Shown: positions 21,756 through 35,500 of the stretch, piece by piece
Layout: every line of letters begins with the position of its first letter
Position numbering within the stretch: the stretch's first letter is position 1
Assembly: GCA_035222895.1 (NCBI GenBank)
Contig: JAVYIG010000166.1
Coordinates: 682,001 to 746,000, forward strand
Reading direction: 5' to 3'
Origin: Strongylocentrotus droebachiensis
Taxonomy: Eukaryota; Echinodermata; Echinoidea; Camarodonta; Strongylocentrotidae
Length of the DNA: 64,000 nt
Notes under the pieces: generated by a model
What the model was told of the DNA's origin: nothing
Seen by the model: the letters and a program-made list of their open reading frames with translations, nothing else
Databases searched by the model: none
Position numbers and translations under genes: made by a program

Positions 21756-22563
21756 CTCAGGTAATGTGAAGACAATTGACACTGTTTCTCATCTAGACCT
21801 TCTCTCTCTCTCTCTCTCTCTCTTCTTTCTCTCACTCTCTCTTTCTCAATTGATCTCTCTCTCCGTCAGGTAATGTGAAGACAATTGACACCATTTCTCA
21901 TCTAGATCTTCTCTTCTTTCTCACTCTCATTGAATCCCTCTTCTCCCCTTTTCAAATCCTTCTCTCCGAACAATCATTTCATTCTATTTTCCACTCTCCC
22001 TCTCTCTGTTTCTCTTTCTCCATCTTCCTGCCCCTTTTGGCCATCTTCAGACATCCTATCATTCTATTAACTTCCACTTGTGTTTTCTCCACCTACGACA
22101 AATTCCTACTAACTTCCTTCTCCTTCTATCCATCATTCAAAATGTTGTCATTCTATTCTACAAACTTTTCATTCTTGTGAACTCCCTTTCCCTTTTCCTT
22201 CTATCAATCATTAGACATAGTGCCATTGTGTTCCAAGTACTTTCCACTTGTATTTTCTCCATCTACATCCTCCTCCTCCTCTTCTCCTTCTTCCTCCTCT
22301 TCTCCTTCTTCCTCCTCTATTTTCCTTTTGGTCATCTTAAGACATTTGTTCATTTCTGTTTCAAGAAAATGTCCACCTGTTTTTCCTCCCTTTGTATTAA
22401 ACTCTGTCCTCCCATCTTTCTTCTCATTTCTTCTCCTCCCTTCTCATTCCTTCACCCTTCCGCCATATCTACACATTCATTCATTCTTTTCCAGGCTCCG
22501 TCGATTTGGTTTTCCGCCAACTCCATCACGGTCCCATATTCCTTTTCCTCGTTACGCATCCTT
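21756..22563. other. PAN2 3' flank / possible 3' UTR
   Basis: Pyrimidine-rich on the + strand (purine-rich in the PAN2 transcript direction). Tandem units continue to about 21960. The 217- and 154-codon + strand ORFs here overlap the antisense of the last PAN2 exon and are low complexity. No polyadenylation site could be fixed. Confidence 0.4.
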
Positions 22564-22745
22564 TCATTCCGTTCCGGGTACTTTCCACTTGTGTTTCCTC
22601 CCTTCTTCGTACATCTTCTTGAGCTCCGTCTCCCATTCTTTCTCATCCTCTGTGGCTGCCTTCAAGACCAGATACTTCTTGTAGAGCCGCATGGCAGTGT
22701 ACGCATCTTCAATGCTGTCGTGGGTTTCTGACTGGATGTTTGTTC
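22564..22745 (-). CDS. PAN2: PAN2 exon 25 (exonuclease motif III, stop)
   Basis: Residues 1147-1206 and stop (TGA, 22566-22564). It holds ETHDSIED with catalytic H1155 and D1160, then [11 protein letters not shown] and the end [10 protein letters not shown]. The family's extra C-terminal tail after WKVP is nearly absent here. The acceptor is TCTTTCCCAG. Confidence 0.95.
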
Positions 22746-25700
22746 CTGGGAAAGACATTTCAACACAGAACGATTTTAAAGAAAAAGTAGAGTATATCCC
22801 AGGTAGGAAAACCAGTTGAAACCAGTTGAAACCAGTTGAAACCAGTAGGCAACTGTTCAACTGGAACCAGTTAAAACCAGTTGAAACCAGTACATTCAAC
22901 TGGTTTTTAATATGGAAATTGAAACACCGCTAACTGGGACTAGTTAATTTACCAGTTGAAAACTAGTAGATTTACCAGTTTATATTTCCAGTTGATTTGA
23001 AAATGAGACCAGTTCAAACCAGTAGATACCAGTTGGAAATCCTTACTGGTTTCAACTGGTATCAACTGGAATACTGATTATGAAATATGATTCTAAACAG
23101 AAAATGTCTGGATGCAATTGGGAAATGATGATTTTGTAGCCGACAAGAATTGATGTAAATGCAGAGGTTGTGGAATGTTCAAACTGAAATGTAAATGACA
23201 CAATCTTGCTGTAAATCACATACATGGTAATCGGTATATGGGACTACACACATGTGGCATGAAAGTTTGGTCCAAACTTTTGAATTGCTTCTCGTCTTAT
23301 ATCGAATATGAGGGCATTTGAAGAGCAATCATTTTCAGGGGACATTTCTTCTATGATATTCTTCCAAACTGACAGTTATAAAAAGAATGAAATAGTATTA
23401 ACAAATTAATCTCCAGCTTTATCAAAACCAACCTTCTCTTTAAACTTGTTAAGGCTCGTTCAGATGTGACGCGCTAAATAACCGCAAAATATCGCATTTG
23501 GTATACCAAATATATATTAACGTATAAATGAATAGGTATCGTTTTAAGGTAAAGACAAGTTTTGGAAACGCCCCCCTCTCAAAAAATGAAATGGAAGCTC
23601 TTTTTACCAATCATGTGAAAAAAAATGTTTTGACTAGTACTGTACGTGATGATACAAATTTTGCTGAGAAACCTACTAATTGATAATTTGGTAAATTATT
23701 ATATCTATTTAGACCTGATAGATATCGCGCACATGTCGCATAGTCCCGTATACATCTTTCTGTGGACAGTGCTTGTAACTTTACCAAGACTGGGCCAAAT
23801 TTCTTATCATTTTGATGATTCCAGAACCTTGCAGTACACACCAATACTTATAGTACATGTACAGTATGCTAGATGATCAACCTTTTCTGATCGATTCCAC
23901 AACATTTTTTTCACAATGCAATCGCATGACCAGAACTGGTCTTCATCTTTAACAATGCCAAATCTGGCCCTACGTGTTATCAGCGTCTATGATATGGTGT
24001 AATATTAAAACCCTAAACAAAATTCTGCTTCAAAATGATCATGAAGAGCCTCAAAAAAGTAAAAAAAAAATTGAATGACCAGTTTAACCATACTCATTTT
24101 CCCCAAGAGACTGTAGTGTTATAAACAAAAATTTTGAAATTTTGAATTCCAATCATAAATATCTTGATAATCAGACGGGCGATTAGCTTGTAAACGTCAT
24201 GGGATTCCTGACTGACCTAAATGTTTATAATTATGACTTCAGCATGAGCTAAATCCAGGATTTGGTTTAGAATCTGAGACAAAGATACCCAATCCCTCTA
24301 ATAATTCTGTGTTTTAAAGCCCCACTGTACTTCTTATAGCTAATTGCACCCTCTATATAGCAAACAATGTCTAATCTGTGCCTGTTGGTCCCTCATGATC
24401 CCCTTTTCCTTATGTTAATTGAGAGCTGATTTGATGAGATAACCACTTGTCAGTGACCTTGCAGGGAGGTCTATTCCCCCCAGGTAAAACTAGTGCAGAC
24501 GGGCTTTAAGATACATAAATGTGATGCATATTGCACTTTTACATCAGCGTAAAAAATAAAAAAACGTTGCAGTGTTGGATAATATGTGAACGGAGCTTTC
24601 GAGAGGATGATGAACAGTAACTCACCAAGGAAATACCATGCAAGGAATTTGAGGGAGACGATTCTCTGCTTGGGTAGATTGTAGAGCGCTGCTGTATCGA
24701 CGACCTGACGGTGGTCCACCTGCAAGAAACGATACAATAATAGCATGTCATTGAAACTTTTTGGAAACTTCTTCATGTCGCTCCATTTGTAACATAAGAA
24801 ACAAAAGGAACAACCAGGTTTGTTGATATTCTGTCCTTGCATAGCAATTAAACCTATGTACCGTATGTAAATGTATATCTGACAGGTGTTTCACAAAGAC
24901 TAAGATCGACTTTAAGTTGGACTTAACTATGGCAGGCCGTTCATGCCACTGTTTGCTTGTACCATTTACTGGCATTGGTCTCTGAAGGGACGTATAAATC
25001 TTGGTTCCCAAATCTACAGAATGTACATTTTTTGATAGTTTTTTATTGAAGGAGAAAATATCATCCAAAGATCTTAATCGAGGGACCAATAGTGAGAGCA
25101 ACCAGTGGCATGAATGGCGGCCTGCCATAGTTAAGTCCAACTTAAAGTCGATCTTAGTCTTTGTGAAACACTCCCATGAAGGGACAACTACTCTAAATGG
25201 AAGCATTTTAGCACAATTGGATTGTCAACTCTGATAATGAGTCAAACACAGTAGTGACCCCCCCCAAAAAAAAAAAAAAAAAAATTAAAAAATTTTTTTA
25301 AAATAAATACCGGTAAATAAATAATCATAATAATAATAACAATAATAATACAAAAATGCACCTAAATTACATATAAACGAACCCCTAAACTCCGCTCCCA
25401 ATATCAGCTTCAGTTCAGGGAAAACACTGCAATCCTCAATTAAAACATACATTGGAGGCCCATTTGTAGGAGAGTCAAACCCTAAGCACATTGATATGCT
25501 CAATTTCTCGCAAAGAATATGGTATAATTTACAAAAAGGAGTCACATTTATAAGTGCAATAGAGAAATCACAATCAAGTGAATTATCCATAGTTTAAAAT
25601 TAATTATTCATTGAGGCTTATATCACAGATAAAATATAATGGCGCACATAAGATGCGTTAGGTAGAATATTATTCATTAATTTTTTTATTCAGCAGTCAA

Positions 25701-27561
25701 GAGTCCATAACCTCACCTGTCATTATATTATACCAGTACCAGTGTGATTGTAAATTGTTTTTAATGATTGGCTGAATAAATTGAATGGAATACCAATTCA
25801 GCTCCACTTTAAAGACTCACCAAAAGGTTGATGACCCTGAAATCTTTGCGCAATCCGTGACCGACGAAGATGGCTCCCATGTCCAAGAGGTAGCGAAGCT
25901 TGAGATACGTGGCCTTCAGGGTGGTGAGGTGCTTCGAGGAGATCGTAGCGTCGAGATCACCAGGCTTGATGCCCGAGAACCGCGTCAGATAGTCCACCAC
26001 CTGTAAAGGAATCAAACAGTAGTTTAGGGCAAATTCAGTGGCTCATATTTGAAGAGCTCGCTTCCAAAAGGTACTACATGTACATCCATGAATCCAAGTT
26101 CTGAGAAAAAACACAATTTTTTAATTATCATATATGTAATTAGCAATGTCAGTTTGGAATGATACTTTGGCTGATTATACTATTGTATGATACAAGTATA
26201 AAGTTACAATGCATAACTTGAATGGACAAAGTAACTTTTGGAACCGAACTGATTTTTAAATGTCATTTTTTACTTTTGGGGGGAAATTCAACTTTTTGGA
26301 AGTGTCAGTGTATGAGGCTACTGGAAATGTGTAAATTAATGAACAAAAAAAACAAAAAAAAACAAAAAAAAAAAAAAAAAACAATTTTCATAATAATGGA
26401 TGTAGTACTGTACCTTTTGGAACCGAGCTCTTTATTTATCAAAGCAGACTAAATTTAGTCCAGGTTTAAGAGGGTTTATTCAGTTTAAAGATTTGTGGAT
26501 CACCGACCTCCTTATTTGTAAAAAAAATTCCCAGAGAACAGTATCAAATAGTCCACCACTTGCAAACAAGTAATTTGAGTGGCAAACCACAGCGGGTGTT
26601 TTTACGTGTAAAGAAAAAATTCCTATGCACAACAAAGGCGTACTCGTGTACTCATTTTGGGTGTATTACATACATGCCAACATTTGAAAATCAGAAATCT
26701 GTACACTATGTGCGCGAAGCGCACATCACGAGCGCGAAGCGCGAAGTCCTTTTAGCCGGGGTCCAGGGCCCGCTTTAGGGCCATGGTAGCTCTGGGTTTC
26801 CAGATGCTCTCTGGTGCAATCTGAGCCTATTTTAGGGACCATTTCCCCTAAAATTCAATTCATGGAAAGCCAAATTCCCCAAAATCGGAACGTTCCGTTT
26901 TTTAGGGCTATAAAAACTTCAAAAACGGAACAGTTCCGTTAAAATCGGAACGGTTGGCATGTCTGGTATTATATAAGATATGGAAATGCAAAGGACATGT
27001 CTACAGCATATGGGCAAAGGCAATATGATAGATTTATTACTCCGTATCCCTCACCTGTTCTTGTGTGGAGATATAGTCATCGATGAAAGGCTCCCCCTCT
27101 AGCTCACCTTGCCCTCTCACGCAGGTAATCCTAGCCACGGCCATCTGACTGGGCTTGATCGTAGAGCGTGTTCCATCGCTCCGAATCTCAGCCTCTTCCT
27201 GGTGGTGCAACATCAAATTCTTTATTTAAGTGGATGAACTAAAGTCCTTTGGCAAGACACAATATTATCATTGTCATTAAAAACTGCAATGGAAATGATT
27301 AGTACTCAGTAGTTTATGAGATGCAAAACAATAAAGAGATAAGAAGTGATGGGGAAGAATGAAGAGTTTACTACCATCAGCCTATCCACACAGGGGGGGG
27401 GGGGGGGGGGGGTAAAATTCATCATATCTAAAGCTGTTTAGTTCAAAGCTCTTTAAACTAATCAGCTTTAAAGAATGTTTCCCCTGTGTGAAAGCAGGGC
27501 ATAACTTTCTGCATTATGGTGATCATCATCATCATCATCATCATCAACCTCAACATTAACC

Positions 27562-27606
<45 letters not shown>

Positions 27607-29505
27607 ACCTCAACATCATCATCAACCTCATCATCATCATCGTCATCATCATCATCATCATCAACAACATCATCATCATCACCACCACTATTGTTGTCAT
27701 CATCGTCATCATTATTATCATCAAATTATGTCTGTATACATCTTATTAGAATTATATTACATATGATGAACTTGATCACATATCTCAGAGACATTGTAGT
27801 TGTATTAAGCGCTATATAAAAGCGGAATATTATTATTATTATTATTATCATAAATTGAGTACCGACGCTTACCTGATTGAGGGAGACAAACTCAGCATCC
27901 AGGCCGACCAGGAACCCTTCCCCGATGGTCTCCTCTTGCCCTAGGGGTGTGAACGTCATGTGAGGCTTGAACCCTGATGCCTTGGAGATACCACTGGGCT
28001 GAAGACAGCTTGATACGATGGGGTTGTTTACTGGAAGGGATCATATGAATAGGAAAGTATATCTAAACATGAATGTGGTTTAAAGATAAAGTTGAGTTCT
28101 GGTCATGCGATTGCATTGTGAAAGAAACGTTGTGGAATCGCTCAGAAATGGTTGATTATCAAGCATTTACGTATTGGTGTTAACTGCAAGGTTCTGGAAT
28201 CCACAAAATGATAAGATATTTGGCCCAGTCTTGGTAAAGTTACAAGCACTGTACACAGAAAGATGTATATGGGACTACGGGATATAGATATGATAATTTA
28301 CCAAATACACTGTATATCAATTAGTTTGGCAGTTTCCCGCCAAAATTTGTATCATCACGTACATGTATTAGTCAAAACATATTCTTTCACATGATTGGTA
28401 ATAAGAGCTTTCATTTCATTTTTTGAGAGGGGGGCGTTTCCAAAACTGGTGTATACCTTTAAAGGGAAATCCAACCTTGATAGCAAACTACTCAATAGGA
28501 AAACAGGAAAATCAGACAAACTTAGACTTGTGACAGTTTGAATGAAATCCGACAATAACATGAGAAAGTTTGAATGAAATCCGACAAAAACATGAGAAAG
28601 TTATAGAATTTTCTTTTGTTTAAGTTTATGATTTCAAATGGATTGAGAGAGATATCTTACTTGTGATGTCATAATGGTTTGTAGCATCATTCCTCATGTA
28701 GTAAAGAACACAGGGGACCTTCCAGTCCAGATTGAATTGAGTAGCATCGAACCTATCAATAGGTTGGATGGAGAAATCATTGAAGATATACCATTGCATA
28801 TGGGTTACACCCTGCAAAAAAGGACAAAAACATACATGTATCAAAGACATATTCACAGGTTCTATTCCATTCAATTCAATTCAAGGTTTATTAAAAACAT
28901 GTGACGCAGCCCAATGGCTGAATTGTTCATGTGTACAATTAAAAGACTCATTACATATATATTTCAAACGTCAAATACAGTTACAATTGATTTGTCAATA
29001 TTGAAATATGTCTAGTTTTGGTAAGATTGCTTGGGCAGCAAAAATGAGAAAACAGAAGATAACATGATGTCTAGACTTGTTCACTGGCTATCAGTGCAAT
29101 AGTCAGTATCATACCATGATCATATCATATACTCATCATCATTATCTTCACCATCATCACCCTCATTGTCATCATCATCATCATCAATACCATCATCATC
29201 GTCATCATCATCATCAATATCATCATCATCAATATCATCATCATCATCATCATCAATATCATCATCATCATCAACATCAATATCATCATCATCAATATCA
29301 TCATCATCAATACTATCAACATCATCATAATCATCATCATCAACATCATCATCATCATCAATCATCATCATCAATCATCACCATCATCATCATTATCAAT
29401 CATCATCATCATCAACATCAATATCATCATCATTATCGATATCATCATCAATATCATCATCATCAATATCATCATCATCATCAATATCATCATTATCATC
29501 AATAC

Positions 29506-29537
<32 letters not shown>

Positions 29538-32500
29538 ACATCATCATCATCATCAACATCAATATCATCATCATCATCATCATCATCATCAATATCATCA
29601 ATATCATCAACACCATAATCATCATCATCATCATCATCATCATCAACATCAACATCATCATCATCATCAACATCAATATCATCATCATCATCATCATCAA
29701 TATCATCCTCATCATGGATATCATCAAAGTTATATTTTTATATGCCTTACACAGGGCTCTGCATAAACATTTTTGGAAGTGGGTCCACAGCGATCTTTAT
29801 GGAGACGGTATATATACCCTACGTAAAAAAATAAGAAATTTGGGGGGTCTGGATTAGGATTTTGGACACTAATCGGCCTGGGGGGTGTTTCACAAAGATC
29901 CTAAGTTGAACTTATCTCTAAGTTGGACTTAGGCTTAGGATCTTTGTGAAACACACCCAGGGTGCATGTTATTTTCAAACCATGCCTTTTACAGACTACA
30001 ATTAATACTTTGAACTTTGAACTTTGATCACACCTCTTTCCTTTTGTGGTAGGTCTTGCCGACGTTGACGTGGGCGACCAGGTTGCCCCCTGACCTGGGG
30101 TCACGGACATGACATACGCTAGCATGGAGGTAGTAGGTCACGTAGCCTTCATCGTCAATGTCATCCACCCTATCTCCCTGTTGGACGGGAAAAAATCCAG
30201 AGAACTCTTTGATAAATATTTTATTATAAAAAAATGGTCAACATTTACATAAGGATTATGTTTCCTTCAGGTTGCAACCTATTCAGTTTATTGTATGTCC
30301 TTGTCAAATATGTTCTTAATGTGTATTTTATGTTATATAGCTGATTGTTATATGAAATGTTTGTCTTTTTTAACTGAATGAAATAAAATTGAATTGAATT
30401 GAATTGAAATCTATTTGTAATACTGAATTTGGCAGAAACAAATAGAAGAGGAAAACTGATTTATAAATTAACCGACCCTGTTTCCATGTTGGAAAAGAAA
30501 TTTCAAAAAGTTCTTTGAGACATATTTATTTTGAGACTCAACTAAGCAGAAACAAGTACGAGATATCAAGATTGATTCATAATCAAATTAACACTGTTTC
30601 CATGTTTGAAAAGAAAAACCACAACATTTTTTTTGAGAAGGATCTCGGCAGAAACAAGAGGAATAGGAAAATCAATTTCAAGAAGTCTAAACCGTGAGAA
30701 TTGATGGTTAAAAAATAACACAAAATTTGTCTCTAAATCATAGTCTTTTCAAGGGCATTTTTGTCTGAGGAAGTCTACTAAAAAAGCAGAGGACAATTTT
30801 TTTCAAATTAAATATATAACGTGAAAAAATGAAACTTATTTGTAATCATACAATATCAAATGCCGATAAGTAATAAACACATTTTAGGATACAAGATATT
30901 TAAGCAGAATATTTTCATGAATAAAGTTGAATATTAAAGGAAAGTGAGCAATCCACTAAAAGGCAGTACTTGTATTTGTGTGTATTACTTGTTAAAGAAA
31001 ACAAATGAAAGAAAAAGAAAATGAACACATGCACTGCTCGGAGTTATGAGCTTTCATATGCATAAGAAAAACACAGTCAAGCACTAGCACTCGACACGTT
31101 TAGGATGAGAGTCAGGGTCGGGTTTAGGGTTACGATTACTTGTGCGGAGGCGTATTCTACAACTCTTGATAAAAATGATCATAGTTAAACTGACCTCTAT
31201 TTTGAGTTCGTGAATGTCAACCTTCCGATCTTGTGAAACTCTGACCTTGATGTAAAGAGGTAGCCAAGATTTCATCTCAACCTCAGGCCTGCATTTCAAA
31301 TACACAAAATTTGTCATCATTATTTGATTTTTGTAATACATGTAATAACTACATTCCATTCCAGTATGAAGAAGCACTGTGAAAGGCTACAGAGATATTA
31401 CTGTCGAACGAAAGGGGAAACACCGACAGTAGCTGCACTACTTGCGCCCTCTATATAGCAAACAATTCCTAATCGGTTGCCTGTTGGTCCCCCATGATCC
31501 ACTTTTACTTATGTTAATTGAGAGCTTATTTGATGAGATAACCACCTGTCAGTGACCATTCAGGGAGGTCTAATCCCTCCTGGCCAAACTAGTGCAGTGG
31601 GGCTTTAATACACAACTAACGGATACATGAAGGTGGTTGCAGCATGCAGTAGCCTGACATACCCTGTGGACAGACAGGAGGGTTAAAATGATTCATTTCA
31701 CTTTTTGCTCCCAGGCACAGGTGACGCCAAATACTTAATAGCAAAATTAATCAATGAATTTTTAAAAACAAAACAGATATCCCATCTGCTGGTATTATAG
31801 GAAGTATGCTAGTCTGTATTTTTTCTTCTTCTTCTTCTTTTTTCGGGGAGAGGGGGGGGGGGACCCTGTATAATAATAGTGGATTCTTATATAGCGCTCA
31901 TGTCTGTCAGATTTTGACTCTCCTGAGGCTCCATGCCAGCTAGGTACCCATTTGCCTCACCTGGGTCGAGTGTGGAAAATGTAGATTAATGCCTTGCCAA
32001 AGGTCATTAGTGTCGCGACGGGAACCGAACTACAAACCATGTGATCCACAGGTTTTGATTCAAAGATCCTAATTCAAAGTTAACTCTAAGTTGTACTTAA
32101 AATTCTGGAGAGTCATTTGTAGCCTTAGGATAAAATATATTCCAAGCAAAAACTCAAGTATTTTACAATTTTCATGAAATTCCACATCAAGAACATGAAA
32201 TCTCTTTGATAATAGAAAATATGATTGATTTGAATGAACATTTTATGCCTTTTAATATAACTTTTACAAAATATTGTCAAAGATGCTAACGACTTTCCAT
32301 AATTGTTAAGTCCAACTTAGAGATAAGTTCGACTTAGGATCTTTGTGAAACACCCCCCTGCTGTTGTATCCACCAGACCACCAACTCCGCGAATCATCAG
32401 TTAAAGGCATCGTTTAACACTGTTAAATATGAGATGCACGGCCCTTTGTGTTATCAGTGTCTGTGATATGGTGTAATATTGAAGCCCTAAAATAATTGCG

Positions 32501-35500
32501 CTTCAAAATGATCAAGAAGTGCCTCAAAAAAGTAAAAATCTTTGAGTGACCAGTTTTACCATACTCGTTTTCCCCAATAGACTGTAGTGTTATGAATTAT
32601 TTGTAATTCCAATCATAAATATCTTGATAATCAGACAGGCGATCGGCTTGTAAAAGTCATGGGGTTCCTGTTTGACCTAAAGGTTTATAATAAGGGAGTT
32701 TACAGATAGCACATGGTACAAATGACCCCAAATATCCACAGATCTTTTACACATGGAGAAGTTCCACTTTGAGCATCTTAGAATAATAACTGCCAAAGTC
32801 CTAGATGTGCTTCATGAATACCTTTTGTTTGACCTCTTGAAAAGAATACTTCCACCTGCGTATCATAGAATGTAACGTTGGTGCATAAATGAATAATGTT
32901 ACATAACTTTCAGGAGCGCATATCCAGTATTCATCTCTGTGGGTTTAACCATTTTGGTACAAATGACCTTTATCTGCCCATGCGCAGATTGTATCTGTAA
33001 ACTCCCTTATTATCATTGCAGCATGAGCCAAATCCAGGATTTTGTTCCAGAATCTGAGACAAAGTTACCCAATCCCTTTAATATAGTACATGCATATGAA
33101 TGAAGAACTTGATTTGATGCACACTCACTCTGTACTCGGTGGATCATGCCTGAAGCGACAACCAGCCCTCGTACAGTTTAATGCGTAGCGACACGCCTTG
33201 ACTTGATTCTGCGCTGATTCTTTCTGGTGGTCGTAATTCACTCCAGCCAACTGTGAAAAAGGGACATTTTAGTACAATGTTTATCGTAGTCATGTTTCAC
33301 GCCACATTCACACAAATAGAGTAAACCACATTGAAAAATTTCCGCACAAAATAAGTTTCATTTTTTCACTTCACTTTTTTGTTTTTTTTCCTTTTCGTTT
33401 AAAGTGCGTGTTTTATTTGTCCATTTCATTTTTTAGTTTTTCTCCTTTTTATTTAGGCTGATCAGACTTTACATTCAGTTAAGTACTTTTGTATTTTATA
33501 TATTTTGTTTTCACATGTTCCTGTCTCCTCCAGACAGTGAAAAAAATATACGGGGGCTCAGGGCAAAAAAGCCCCCGGAATGCCCAAAAGAGCCCCCGAA
33601 AATCAGAAAAGAGCCCCCATAAATTTACATAGAGTTCAATGCAAAAAAAATGCAAAAAAATAAATATTAATTTTTTCCTTGCCTCCAGAAGTATTGAGCT
33701 GAATGTTTTTATAGGTTACAGTTGATAGGTATCACCTTGTCCAATTCGAGGAGGCAATGCAGATTACTTTGCACCTTTAGAAAATTCTATACTACTATGG
33801 GCCAAAGACATGATTTATTTATTCTTCATTCACTTGTTCTTGTCTCTTCCAAAACTTCAAAATTACAGTTCAGGGGTGAATAATTGGTGCAAAGTTGAGG
33901 AGGCAGAACAGATACTGCTTCGGGTTAAAGATGTAATTTATGTATTCTTCATACAACCGTTCTTTTCTCCTCTAGAAGTTCTCATTTGACAGTGTACCTA
34001 GATTATAGTTCAAAAATAATAAGTGGTGCCAATTTGAGGAGGAAGAACGGATACTGATTTCAGTTAAAGACATAATTTAAAAATTCTTCATTTACCTGCT
34101 CTTGCCTCCTCCAGAAGTTCTCATCCGACTGAGTTTCTAAATTACAGTTGATTGTGATCACGTCTGGCAGTCTCTTGTAGCTACGCACTTGCATCTGGTG
34201 AAAAAAAAAAAACTTGGATCATGAAAGCCCAACACACACTATACGATCTTCCTGCGATCTGAATTTTCGAGAAAATGGCAATTATACTAAAGATGGAAAT
34301 CTAAAAAAACATCTACAGTAGGCTTGAGGGTGCACCATGTGAGAGAGAGAGAGAGGATTGAGGAGTCGTGAAAAGGACTCTCGGTAATCTTTCTTGAGGG
34401 TGTGTAGTCCTGAAAAGGACTGTTCGTGTAGTCTTGAAAAAGACTCTTGGTTTATCTTTCTTAGCTTATAGTTCTAAGGAGAACTATAGCGCTTGGAGAG
34501 GATGAGTGCCGGGAGTGGCTTGACGTTTCGAACAGGTTGACTATCCGTCGTCAGGATTACAAGCAGCATCTAAACAAACATCGTCTTCCCGATTTATAAG
34601 TTCTAAATACTGATATAAGAATACTAACAACCAGAATATGAGTGCATGTAAGCCTTCTAGTTAGAATCAAAGTCGAATCTGCTTCAAATCATGCACAAGC
34701 CTGCTGCAAATGGAATACACGCAGGACTCCCATTGTTATTTTAAACTACTGCAAGTCCACAGAGCGATAAAGAGAAGAAAAAAAAAACAGTGTTTTTTTC
34801 TCAATCGTTTTCTTGTCCACATTTCTGACAGTAAGATACTACAAATAGGGATCTAGGTACATGAAACTGAAGCTAAAAATATGTGCACTATAATCAGTAT
34901 TAGATGGTATAGTGGTTCATGCCTTCCTCGCAATCCTGACAAAGGACAAAAAGATGTCTTCATATACATGAAGTATATTGGTTTGTCTTTGGGCATGTCT
35001 TCATCAGCTCGAGATTGCCAAATATCCCGCTATTTAAACTATCCCGTTCGCAAATTATCCAGTTAATTTGCGTCTTCATCAGCCCGAAGTTGCAATTAGC
35101 TGGATATCTGGTCGAGATAATCATCCCAAGATATCTTGGGCTAGTTTGCAAAATATCTCGCTATTTGTGCGGTGCGTTTTCACTAGCACAAAGACTCGCA
35201 TTATGCACGAATGCTGAGCAAAATATCTCAAGCTAATTTCTCGAGCTCGAGGTCAAGTCTCTAGCTGATGAAGATGTGATTTGTAACTTCGGGATTATTT
35301 CCCAAATCAGAAATAGCGGGCTATTTGGCAATCTTGAGCTGATGAAGACAAGCCTTTTGTGACTACTTACAGATGGCTGGTATCGTTGGCAGTCGTCACA
35401 CCAGGCCTGTGTGGCCTGCTCTATGTTCATACTGCCCTGTAGCACCTCAACAAAGCTCTGTTGTTTCACCTCCTTGCCTTGAGCAGCTGAAACGTGAGAA

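Noticed and set aside
22078..22731. 217-codon + strand ORF overlapping the PAN2 3' end
   Set aside because: It is pyrimidine-driven low complexity and antisense to exon 25, with no domain.
29077..29766. His-rich ORF of 229 codons
   Set aside because: It is the translation of an (ATC)n microsatellite inside a PAN2 intron; other frames give poly-Asp and poly-Met.
30170..30235. Further exon-end copy at PAN2 exon 19 (with 30478-30540)
   Set aside because: The similarity is mostly A/T-rich and the acceptor is not kept, so I did not count it among the clear cases.
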